From: Aplectana chamaeleonis
Lineage: Eukaryota > Nematoda > Chromadorea > Rhabditida > Cosmocercidae
Reading direction: 5' to 3'
Assembly (NCBI GenBank): GCA_029168955.1
Contig: JAPDOI010000117.1
Coordinates: forward strand, 1,665,241-1,729,240
Length of the DNA: 64,000 bases
Position numbers and translations under genes: made by a program. The notes beneath the pieces were generated by a model. The model saw only the letters and a list, made by a program, of their open reading frames with translations, did no database searches and was not told the DNA's origin. The stretch's first letter is position 1. Each line of letters opens with the position of its first letter. Below are positions 23,134-32,456 of this stretch, one piece after another.

Positions 23134-23347
23134 CAGGTGTGCGTTCCAAGACCATTCCCAAGGTTTCCAAGACCATTTTCCCACCTTTCCCATTCCATGG
23201 ACGCAAAACGCGTCCATGGAAACGTAGCCTCGGCCGCGTGGAAGCATTTCACAGTTATGATTTGTAGCCATGGGAAGTAACTCTGACCATGTAAAGCCCT
23301 TTTGCCCTCCCTTGCCGTCGTGGGAACATTCTTGGAACGTACCCCTG
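23134..23347. mobile_element. hAT-like miniature element, CAGGKGTRCGTTCCAAG ends, copy 1
   Basis: Left end CAGGTGTGCGTTCCAAGACC and reverse-complemented right end CAGGGGTACGTTCCAAGAAT form the terminal repeats. An internal palindrome (tccatggacgcaaaacgcgt with ccatgga) is shared with the copy at 29805-29978. No clear target duplication remains. Confidence 0.75.
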
Positions 23348-23429
23348 GCTACAACACTTTTATTCTCCTATGAACGGTTACGACTGCTCCCAATACATAG
23401 ATGCTTATGCAAGTAACCTACACGCGGGC

Positions 23430-23700
23430 CTAGCCCCGCGTCCCGATCGCCCGTCGTCGCAACGCGAACCCCGCGGCGCCGCGACCTAATGGCCGCGGCG
23501 TGGGGTTCGCGTCGCGATCAGTTGATCGCGGCGCGATACTAATAGTTGGAATCAGAATTTTAGAGAGTTACGGAACAGTTCCGAAATTGTTGCGAACACA
23601 TTAGGGCATGAAGCTGCGCAACTTACGATCACGATTTCAACAACTTACGGAAGACTTCGGTAAGTTGTTGAAATTAGTGTTCGCAACATTTCTAAAATCT
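23430..23700. repeat. Two adjacent palindromes
   Basis: A GC-rich inverted pair, cgcgaaccccgcggc with its near complement in gccgcggcgtggggttcgcg, lies at about 23462-23512. Next comes a double hairpin with outer arms tgttgcgaacac (23588) / gtgttcgcaaca (23677) and inner perfect 13-base arms ttcaacaacttac (23636) / gtaagttgttgaa (23660). Confidence 0.75.
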
Positions 23701-24034
23701 TCAGAGTAGGCGCTTCCCTTTCTGTGTATTCGGTCCACAAGCCGGCACGAGGCTTATTAAAGGCAGGGTTCTCGATAAAATCGATTGTTTGCTATCCGCA
23801 TGGAATGGTAGACCTGGCCATTACAAAAGTGAAAATAGGTAAAAAATTGGAGAGAAAATGCTCAGGAACAAGTTATCGCTTGGTGTCCTCCCGCCCCCAA
23901 TTATCGAGATTTCTATGAATACCTGTTTTGTGAACTTTTATTTTGCTTCTACGCATATTTTGAGCATTTCTGGAGACCACTGCCTACTTTAACATCAAAA
24001 TAAAAAGCGGTTAAGCAAGCATCAATGAAAATCT

Positions 24035-24375
24035 CGTTAATTAGGGGGCCGGCCGACACCGGTACTTAGGCCTTATACCTTGTTTTTAAGCGTTTTCCCC
24101 GCGAATTCGCGGGTTTTTCCACTTATTTTTACTTTTGTGATGACCAAACCTACATTTTCATGAAGAGAGCTCAAAAGTCGTTTTTATCGTGAACCCTTCC
24201 TTTAATTAGGTGGCCGGCCGACACCGGCAATTAGCCGTTATCCCTTGTTTTTGAGGTTTTTTTCCTGCAAATTTCCGGGTTTTCCCTTATTTTTACTTTT
24301 GTGATGACCATATCTACATTCTCATGAAGAAAGCTCAAAGTTAGTTTTTATCTCGAACCCTGCCTTTAAGACAAC
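24035..24375. repeat. Tandem duplication, ~165 bp unit
   Basis: 'ggccggccgacaccgg' occurs at 24047 and 24212. Each is followed by an accttgttttt / cccttgttttt segment, then ttatttttacttttgtgatg, then acatt[t/c]tcatgaag. Each unit ends in a gaacccttcctttaa / gaaccctgcctttaa segment, which resembles the end of the TTAA-flanked foldback elements. Confidence 0.8.
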
Positions 24376-24416
24376 ATTGTCGGCTAAAAGCGAGCAATTA
24401 GTCGCTCTAAACGGTC

Positions 24417-24505
24417 CCAAACATAAATGTGGTGTGTTCGCACCAACCACTTCCCTGTGACTACAGAGGAAGTGGGTGGGGCGAGCACACCACGTTCAAG
24501 TTTGG
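24417..24505. other. Hairpin with ~40-base arms, pre-miRNA-sized
   Basis: Left arm ccaaacataaatgtggtgtg and reverse-complemented right arm ccaaacttgaacgtggtgtg continue as ttcgcaccaaccacttcc and ctcgccccacccacttcc. They enclose a ~12-base loop. The length (89 bases) suits either a tiny foldback element or an expressed hairpin RNA; the sequence cannot decide. Confidence 0.6.
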
Positions 24506-24790
24506 TGGCAGTATATGTATTGCAATTATTATAATTTTTCCTCTTTACATCGTTTCTTAACAAACTCAGCTATGCCACTGAGTCAACTCTTCGTTTCAGC
24601 TATGGATCTCGAAATCGAAAATATCATTGAACCTTGCCTCTAATGAACGCTGTAAACATTGTTAAATTCAAAAAAAGCCGGACAGTGTTTGCAGATTTTA
24701 TCAATTTCCTCTCCCAATTATGACCACCAGACCACTAGCGACTATAGGCGGACGGATTCATACGAGTTTTCAACCGGTTTGTATGTTTAA

Positions 24791-25270
24791 AGGCAGTGTT
24801 TATGATGATTTTTTTCCTTCCCGAGTTTTCCACTCAAAACAATGCGTTGGCAACCAAGTGTTTCCAAAATTACGAAGAAACAGCGAGAAACGCACTAAAA
24901 CGTCGTATTCCAGTGACATTACTCTCTGGCCTGGACTAGTTGTCCGATTGGATGAACATGTTCACGGTGGTTGTCACGGATAAAAAATGGGGCTAATCAA
25001 AAACAGAAGAATATTCTAGGCAAAACAGTATTCGTTAGTTTGAAGGAAAGTACGAAGCAACAGAGAGTAGGGGCATTGCAAAAGACGGTTCCACAAAAGA
25101 TTTTATTGTCGCAGCGAACAGTTCCTGTAAAACTTATTAGGCGGGGTGAGGTTTGAGAATTTCGTTCCCTTCTGGTGCGTTTCTTCTGGATGTCTTCGTC
25201 ATTTCGCTTCTACCCGGGCCGAAAAATCAGCGATTAATTTCACAATCAAAGATTATCGTGAACACGGCCT
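24791..25270. mobile_element. TTAA-flanked miniature element, type 1, copy 1
   Basis: TTAA (24787-24790) precedes AGGCAGTGTTTATGATGATT, and the right end reads agattatcgtgaacacggcc before TTAA (25271-25274). Internal landmarks (cccgagttttccactcaaaa, aaacgtcgtattccagtgac) are shared with 30676-31160 and 59656-60139. TTAA duplication suggests piggyBac-type mobilisation. The plus-strand frame inside (24720-24983) is a by-product. Confidence 0.8.
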
Positions 25271-25274
25271 TTAA

Positions 25275-25926
25275 AGGCAGCATACACGCTCGTAAGCATA
25301 GTCGAGATAACAGCATAGATCGGTCCGCGCGGCCCGTACTATGTCGTCAACGACGTTTGAAGCGCTGAAAACTGTCCAGGATGACAGTATTTGACAATGT
25401 TTGAGCAATCTTGCCTTCCACGCCCGTATTTTCACACCCCTTTGAGTAACAGAATGAGAATCGATTCTTGTGAAAACGTGTGATAATTGAGAGTGATAGC
25501 ACTATCAAATGGGAGTGCACGAGAGAAATAGCTTGGTTTACTTGAGTATAACATGTCTGCATACCTAATGACTCTCGTCCACTTTCGAGAATGCCGCTCT
25601 ACTTTGGCTGACCTCTTGAAATGGAGAATTTTATCAGTGTACAAACATGTTATACTCAAGCAAACCAAGCTATTTCTCTCCTCCACTCCCATTTGATAGT
25701 GCTATCACTCTCAATTATCACACGTTTTCACAAGTATCGATTCTCATTCTGTTACTCAAAGGGGTGTGAAAATACGGGCGTGGAAGGCAAGATTGCTCAA
25801 ACATTGTCAAATACTGTCATCCTGGACAGTTTTCAGCGCTTCAAACGTCGTTGACGACATAGTACGGGCCGTGCGGACCTACCTACGCTGTTATCTCGAC
25901 TATGCTTGCGAGCGTGTGTGCTGCCT
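25275..25926. mobile_element. TTAA-flanked foldback element with ~280 bp near-identical arms
   Basis: The left arm (25275-25560) and right arm (about 25640-25926) are inverted copies with only scattered differences, for example acgacgtttgaagcgctgaa and its complement ttcagcgcttcaaacgtcgt. The centre is about 85 bp. TTAA flanks both sides (25271-25274 and 25927-25930). The left TTAA is shared with the adjacent type 1 element. The 71-86 residue frames here are mirror images of one another and not genes. Confidence 0.9.
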
Positions 25927-25930
25927 TTAA

Positions 25931-26867
25931 ATGGTTGCTTTCACTCTACAACTTTGATACCACTTGGTTTTCTAATCTTTAAACTTGCAGGAATCTGAAT
26001 GCATCTGGATAAGTTTTTTTGCAAATTCAGCATTTATAAGGGGTTAAGAGTTCGATAATTTAAAAAAGACATTTGGAGGCTTATAAACAACTTAGAACTT
26101 CAACGAACTTCACTGAATACTCCGTCAAGAGTTTATAAGAGAGTTTATATTCTCGTCAGTTACCAATTTAATGGGTACAATTACACATTATATCAGCTGG
26201 AACTAGTCAAAATGATTATTTGTAGCAGTTTCGAATTGCTGAATAATACAAAAACTGCCATAAGGGCAAATCCTTTTGTCTTAAGAACAGTGGTCGCGAT
26301 GAAAAACGTTATATAAAAAAACTATTAAAATCAGCTTAGATAGAAAATAGCTGAAAATCCATGAAAGTAGCGCGGTGAAAAACGCGATAGAATTAGAGTT
26401 TCTAGGGCTCAAAGATGCTAGTTCGTGCACACGTGCACAGCGCCTCCCAAAAAGATCGCAGTCTCATGCCGAGCAGTCAAAAACCATCGACATTCAGAGA
26501 AAGAGATAAATGCAAATTTACGTAATGAAAAGAGTTTACCAATGAAAGCAAGCACTTCAGTCAATGTTTTCGACTAGATGAGTCCGAAGGATAATGTTCA
26601 TTGATTGAAATTCAATTTCGAGCCAGCTGATGTTCTTTATATTAGAGATCATCGCTGCCGATGATGTGGAGTGGGCTCGTCCATCATCAAAAGACAAGAA
26701 AGTTTAGGCTTCAAATTTGGCCCGGAACAGCGGTTTTTTCGCGATTTTTCTTATTGGTCCTACGACTCTAAACCCAGAGAAGGGTTTAGAGAGGAAAAGA
26801 ATACAAGCATATTTTATCGCGACCACTGCCTTTAACGTATTTTGCCGAAAATTTGCCGTTTTAGACA
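25931..26867. other. Unassigned intergenic stretch
   Basis: No gene or clear repeat was identified apart from a short ccactgcctttaacg near 26821, which resembles a solo end of the TTAA family. Confidence 0.35.
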
Positions 26868-26951
26868 AAAATTTCGGCAAACGGCAACGGCAAACCCCAA
26901 AAATGGCCGGCAAACGGCAATCGGCAAACGGCAATTGCCGCACACCCCTGG
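26868..26951. repeat. hAT-type end fragment, CAGGGGTGTGCGGCAA (reverse)
   Basis: It reads ttcggcaaacggcaacggca ... ttgccgcacacccctgg, the inverse arrangement of the fragment at 20846. The interior carries several cggcaaacggcaa repeats. Confidence 0.6.
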
Positions 26952-27094
26952 TTACCATCAATATTCCAGTCATATTTGCGCGCGTACCTTTTCGTGCGTG
27001 TTGTCCGCTTCCAATCAGCTTTGAGAACAATCCACTATTCCTTTATTTCCATCGGATTTTTCGGAATTTTTTGGTCAGTTCTCAATACTTACCG

Positions 27095-27602
27095 CTACAA
27101 TACCGCTGCTACTAAAGGTGCTAAAAGGGGAAAAATGGGCGAAATCGCCAAAGTGGGCAACTAAAGCGTCTTTCGATCACAACTCGCCTCAAAGTGCTCC
27201 GTTTTCAATATCGACAAGACCAAAATGTTCACCGTGCCACAATTTATCAAATGTATGAGATAAAATCGGAATCAAATAATGAAAACGCCTCTTCAAGATG
27301 GAGTTTATTGTGAATTTGATAATGTTATCACAAGATAACGAGCCAATTCGATGAAAACAACCATGCGCGATCTCTAGCAGTGTCAAAATTGAAATTCATC
27401 TCGCTTTGGAAAATAATGTTGCTTCTGAATTTCGCAATTTTTTTTTACAAGATTGAATGGATTACGACGTGTTGTACATTTCGGCGTTGTCGAAATTGAA
27501 AACGGAGCACTTTGTGGCGAATTGTGACCAAAAGACGGCTTAGTTGCCCACTTGGGCGATTTCGCCCATTTTTTCCCCTCGGATAGCAGCGGTATTGTAT
27601 GT
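27095..27602. mobile_element. Inverted-repeat element, ~508 bp
   Basis: Arms of about 120 bp: left taccgctgctactaaaggtg then gggcgaaatcgcc and gtgctccgttttcaat; the reverse-complemented right carries taccgctgctatccgagg, gggcgaaatcgcc and gtgctccgttttcaat. The minus-strand frames at 27383 and 27540 use the right arm and are by-products. Confidence 0.8.
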
Positions 27603-29174
27603 ATATTCCATAAAATCGATAACTCTTTTGGACCTGGTTTGGTTTTGTTCTGGAATTGGGGAGTTCGTTGCGCCATCAATGACCACAGTTCTCCCCTGCC
27701 CACTGATAGTCTTTTCCACAGTGTTCATTAACTCAATTCCCGTATCGCTTTTGTGCGGACTTTTTTTCTGTTTTAGTGCATTTGCGGGCCAAGCACGTGG
27801 CGGGACGACTTTTTATGCTAGCATTATCTATCTCGTTTCAACGAAAACCATGAAATATGCGTCGAGGTCGCGGTTTTCGGGTTGATTCGCCCGTGCTAGA
27901 GCCCTATTATTCTGCACATTTCTAATAGATATCATTTGTGTACACTGTGTGGAAGTAGGGTGGACACATTTGTTTATCAGCGCCAGTGAAGAAGAGCTGG
28001 GGAATGACGGGGGACGTTTAAAAACCGTTCCGCGACTGTTTCAACTGCATCGATTTCGGCAGATGAATGTATGTCCTTGTGCACAAAACAAAGTACGCGC
28101 AAGCAAACCACCCACCCCGAAAACACACACAAAGGGGGTTAGTGCAGGAGTGGGGAGGCCGAAATTTGAATTTTTCCGAGGTCTCCGCGCCGCCGCACGA
28201 TTTGTGAGCAGATAAGCAGATTATAACGGGGACGAGGGGTTGGGGGGGGGGGGATCGGCTGCTGCTGTATGAATCCTGGCAAGAAGAGTCTGCCTTCGTC
28301 ATGCCTGCATGACGTGAGACTGGGAAAATGATGATAATCAATGTGCATCTGAAGGCGCTCCCCCCCTGTGTGTATGAATGTGGTGATCGATGCGAATTTA
28401 ATAGGACGGAAATGTACACGTATGTGCAGCCGGCTGCTGGTTGGGCGGCGGCTGACAGCTGTGAGGGGGAGAAAGGATGAATCAGGGAAAAGGGCTGGAA
28501 CGAGGAATGCAACCTATTACATATAGCGGAGAGGGAGTCCAGAGAAAACTGAATGTTCTTACGGAAATCGGGCCAATTTTGGTACTTTTTTCGGATTAGA
28601 CAACGCACTCTGGCGGAAAAGTTTTCCCATTCCCATGCAGCTACGGTATAGTTTTACTTAATCGGAAACTTAATTATTTTTCTGTACTTTAATTCGGTCG
28701 TTTCGTTCGAAAATCTGTCGAATGATTTTTCCCGAATTTTGTTCATGAGAAATTTCGTCGCACGATTTTTTTCCATTTTTGTTTGTTCGAGATCTGATTT
28801 TTCGATTTTTTTTCTTTCAAAAATTCGTTCAATCTTCAAGACACTTCTCGAAACCCAGGGTATGCTGTTTCGTTATTCCTCGGGCCGAGTTATCGTGGGC
28901 GTGACCGAACAACTTTCCTGTTCGAATAAGTTGTGCTTGGGACCGGGGAGCATGAAGCCTTTTTCGCTTGCATGAGTCCGGGCGGAGCAAGCAGCGGAGC
29001 GGTCGGTCACGGCAAACGTGATTAGGAGACTTCGACGCGATAAGTCCGATAAGCATCACTTCGAAATGAGGTAGGAGGGCTCTACATGTCTTCCCACCGA
29101 ATACTTGTGCAGGGTTCGTCGCAGAGTGTGGGGCTACACAGAAGGGGGGTCTTAGCTGCGGAAATTGGGAGCTG
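27603..29174. other. Unassigned intergenic stretch with a long non-repetitive frame
   Basis: This is the least repetitive part of the 19-32 kb interval. The 196-residue minus-strand frame at 28018-28608 is Ser/Pro-rich without a recognisable domain, and no splice context was seen around it. Poly-G/C runs (28240-28251) and TTCG-rich DNA (28690-28830) also occur. Confidence 0.3.
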
Positions 29175-29545
29175 GAGGTCTAAGAAAATCGTCAAAGTTT
29201 TGATTAAATCACGTTCGGCGGGTCTAAAGATCGCTGAAAGTTTGAACGAATCGCCTTAATGGGAATCTGGGAAAATTGCCAAAAATTGGACCGAATTTCG
29301 CTTCTAGGGAGGGTCTGAAAAAAATCGCCCAAAATTTGACCTAATCACGCTCCTGGGGGGGGTCTAAAAATCGCCTGAAGTTTGACTAAATCATGCATAT
29401 AGGGGTCTGAGAAAATCTTAAAAACTTGGACCGAATTTCGCTCCTGGGAGTCTGAGAAAATCTCCAAAAATTCGACCTAATTGCGCTCCCGGGTATCTGA
29501 GAAAATCGCCGAAATTTTGACCAAATCACGCTCTTGGAAGGGGGT
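29175..29545. repeat. Degenerate minisatellite, ~45-54 bp unit, about 8 copies
   Basis: Units carry tctgagaaaatcgcc, then aaatttgacc, then aatcacgctcctggg, with starts near 29178, 29222, 29267, 29321, 29371, 29405, 29450 and 29496. Confidence 0.75.
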
Positions 29546-29629
29546 CTCGGCCTTTTCCTCACCTAGTGCAGTACCACGTTCTCGCGACTTGACTACGCGA
29601 ACTTTGCAGATAACAGAAAGAAACCTTAA

Positions 29630-30236
29630 AGGCAGTTTCCACGATAAACTTCGTCCTCGGTTTTTGGCCAGAAATCGAAAGTCCAGGGTCTCATTGGAGC
29701 ACTGGGATCGAAAGAACGATCGAAAACGAACCCGAAAGAACTCCATACGGCTCCGAAGTCCGCTCGCGCTAGCCATTCCGCTCGCGGTCGAGTTTTCCGA
29801 GGAACAGGGGTGCGTTCCAAGAATGTTCCCACAACTCTGTGGGAGGACAAATAGCTTTTCCATGGTCAAATTTGCTTTCCATGGCTACGAATTATAATTG
29901 CAAATTGTTTCCACGCGGTAGTGGCTTAGTTTCCATGGACGCGTTTTGCCATGGGAATGTTCTTGGAACGCACCCCAGTTTGGTCCGCTTCTACATCAGT
30001 ATTGGAGCGCGTGCGCGGCTGAGTTTTAGCATTGGGGCGCATTTGCGCATGCTGTCTAGTTCAGGCCCATGCCTGCGCAACACATCCACCGTTGAAATGT
30101 GGCTTTCGGAACGAAGAGCTGCTTTTGGATGTTTTGCAGCGTTTTCTTGATTCTTTCGTCACTGATGAAACAGTCAGACTCTAAACCTTCGTTTTCTGGT
30201 GGAAACTCGGAAGCGATTTTTCTCGTGGACACTGCC
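29630..30236. mobile_element. TTAA-flanked foldback element, type 2, copy 2, interrupted
   Basis: TTAA (29626-29629) is followed by AGGCAGTTTCCACGATAAAC, and the far end reads tctcgtggacactgcctttaa at 30221-30241. The left interior (agaaatcgaaagtccagggt, ctcattggagcactgggatc) matches the copies at 19592 and 60897. A hAT-like miniature element (29805-29978) interrupts it. Confidence 0.65.
29805..29978. mobile_element. hAT-like miniature element, copy 2, nested
   Basis: Left end CAGGGGTGCGTTCCAAGAAT and reverse-complemented right end CTGGGGTGCGTTCCAAGAAC, then gttccca / attccca. The central ttccatggacgcgttttgcc block is shared with the copy at 23134-23347. It sits inside the type 2 TTAA element. 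Confidence 0.8.
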
Positions 30237-30240
30237 TTTA

Positions 30241-30675
30241 AAGGCAGTGTTCATGATAAATTTCACTTCCGATATCTCCACGGCTTACGGAAGGTCTGGT
30301 GCCCTATATAGCAAGGCATGCTTAAAAAGGAAACGAAAGACGCGTTTTTGAGCCAAAATAGGCCCTCCCTTGTTTACGTTGATTTTTGAGCGTGGAGGAG
30401 TTGACCGCTAGAAGGATGATACCGATTAGTGCAATGAAGCGATCAGCTTTTTTTATTAGCCCTTCCTTGACTTGATCATTCTTGTAATCTGAGTCTTCAG
30501 TTGTTCCTTCCAAGGGGCGGATCTGGGGCACCAAAACGCTTGTTTGCAGCCGTTATTTTGCTGCTCCTGGCTCGTTTTCTACCGTTCTTTCGACACTGGG
30601 AGCCTAGGATCCTTCTCGCCTATCATTTCACTGTGGAAAGTCAACGAGGATGATCATCATGAACGCTGCCTTCAA
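30241..30675. repeat. Truncated TTAA-family end and unassigned DNA
   Basis: At 30232-30251 the sequence CACTGCCTTTAAAGGCAGTG is a perfect 20-base palindrome: the right end of one TTAA element joined through a single TTAA to the left end of another. The second element then fades after about 60 bp. Confidence 0.6.
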
Positions 30676-31160
30676 AGGCAGTGTTCACGATTATTCTCGT
30701 TCCCGAGTTTTCCACTCAAAACAATGCGTTGATCGCCAAGTTTCACCAAAATTACCAAGAAACGACGAGAAAAGCACTAAAACGTCCTATTCCAGTGACA
30801 TTTTTCTCTGGCCTGAACTAGTTGTCCGGTTGAATAAACATGTTCCCTGTGATTGTCACCGCTGAAAAATGGGGTCAATCGATTTAGGAAAAATATTCTA
30901 TGCAAAGCAGTATTATTCAGGGTCCGAAGGAAAGAGTGGATCATTAGAAAGTAGAGAATTGCAAGGGAGTGGTCCGCAAAAGCTTTCATTGTCTCAACGA
31001 ACAGTTCATATGCGAGTTAAGAGGCGGGGTGAGAGTAAAGAATTTTGTGCCCTTCTGGTGCGTTTTTCTCGATTTCTTCGTCATTTTAGTACTACCCGGA
31101 GGCCATGCGATTGATTTAACGATTAATCTCAAAATCGAAGATTATCGTGAACACTGTCAT
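30676..31160. mobile_element. TTAA-type 1 miniature element, copy 2
   Basis: Left end AAGGCAGTGTTCACGATTAT and right end gattatcgtgaacactg. The interior matches 24791-25270 (cccgagttttccactcaaaa, acgtcctattccagtgacat, ctagttgtccggttg). The left TTAA has changed to TTCA. Confidence 0.75.
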
Positions 31161-31529
31161 AGTCCAAAAAAAGAACCGAAAATGAACAGCAAACTCGTGT
31201 CGAGCACCTGTAATAAATTCGTTAAACGAAGTTTGGACGGAAGAATCTTGACTTACGATGATGACGGAAAGGGTGGAATGTGGTGCTACTGTTCATATCG
31301 AAGCGCCATTCCGGTCTGCAGTTGCAGACAATCGTTGCTGCTGCACACAGCTGAAAGACAATCCCGGTGGGGTCAAGTAGTCCTATCAGATCAGTCTCCG
31401 TCCCAGCATGATTATTTTTAAGTTGCGTGCTGCAACTGCGGACCGGAGTTTCACTTTGATCTGATCGTAATGTTCTCCAACCGCAGGAAAGGCTGGGGAT
31501 GCGTCTCCAGTATGCTGAAACATACCTGA

Positions 31530-32185
31530 GGCGGCATGCATGAACGCTGCGAGGAAAGTCAGAGAGCCGCTCCGCGTCCCATGGGCGCTGCTTCGAGACG
31601 CGGGACGGCCCCGAAGTGCAGGGGATACTGTGTTTATCTGGGTCCTGGGTCAAATTCTGGTCCGCAATTGCGTCTCTACACGCTTTGCGGCGGCACCCGC
31701 TAGAGTCAGTCGGGTTTCCAGCACCAAAGCCGACTCGATATGGCTTTTTTATACAGTTTTCTTCAATTTTGTTCAGTTTCCACTTTGTGAAACCCACCTA
31801 GGGTCAACAAATCGGCGGCGGCGGCGCTGGAAATTCTTCCGACTTGAAAGCGCGCGGCCGCGAAGCGTGTCGAGACGCAATTGCGGACCGGAATTTGACC
31901 CAGATAAGCACAGTATAATCGTGTATCGCGCACGTTAATTCACTTCCCGCTGCCAACCCTTCGCGCGCATTTCCTGTCTTCCCAGTCTCGTTTGCTTCCA
32001 AGTATTGAGATGCATGGGATGACAAAAAAATCCAGAAAGCGACTGGGGTGACGAAAAATGCCGCTCAGGAGTAGAGCTACACCAATATACGCCATGCACT
32101 TCAGGTCGTCCGGTGGCTCGACGCTGCGCGCAGAGGACGCGGAGCGGCTCCCTGACCTTCTTCGCAGCGTTCATGCATGCCGCCC
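31530..32185. mobile_element. GGCGGCATGCA-ended element, copy B, interrupted
   Basis: Left end gcggcatgcatgaacgctgc with gagagccgctccgcgt; the reverse-complemented right end gcggcatgcatgaacgctgc with gggagccgctccgcgt. The arms are ~95 bp. A TA-flanked miniature element (31628-31913) sits between them, so the original element was about 370 bp. Confidence 0.8.
31628..31913. mobile_element. TA-flanked miniature element (CTGTGCTT family), copy 1
   Basis: TA precedes CTGTGTTTATCTGGGTCCTG, and the right end gacccagataagcacag is followed by TA. Long arms include ggtccgcaattgcgtctcta / gtcgagacgcaattgcggac. Copies 2 and 3 are at 47314-47590 and 55784-56064. The TA duplication suggests Tc1/mariner-type mobilisation. 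Internal frames such as 31540-31938 are by-products. Confidence 0.85.
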
Positions 32186-32456
32186 CTGGGAGAGCAGCCG
32201 TAGGGCGAGGAACGAGGCGCAACGCTGGGTTGAGCTGAGCACGTGCTCACCACTTTTACCGTAATCGGCCGATTTTCGTCGGCTCGGCCTATACTCCTCC
32301 CTCCTCAGACACTGAACAACCGTGATCGTGTCTGAGTCAGCGATAGAAGCACTATCAATCTGTTTACTGCTTTCCAGTGGATGTGCTCACTAGCCGCTGA
32401 GTTTCTTCCTACCTCTCATTTTTACGTCTGGTAGTCCCGAGTGTGGTGGTTGCCTC

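Noticed and set aside
28018..28608. 196-residue minus-strand frame, the longest outside transposons
   Set aside because: Low-complexity Ser/Pro composition, no domain, no splice or start context. Kept only as an unassigned stretch.
31222..31797. 191-residue minus-strand frame
   Set aside because: Covers parts of three transposable elements; no domain.
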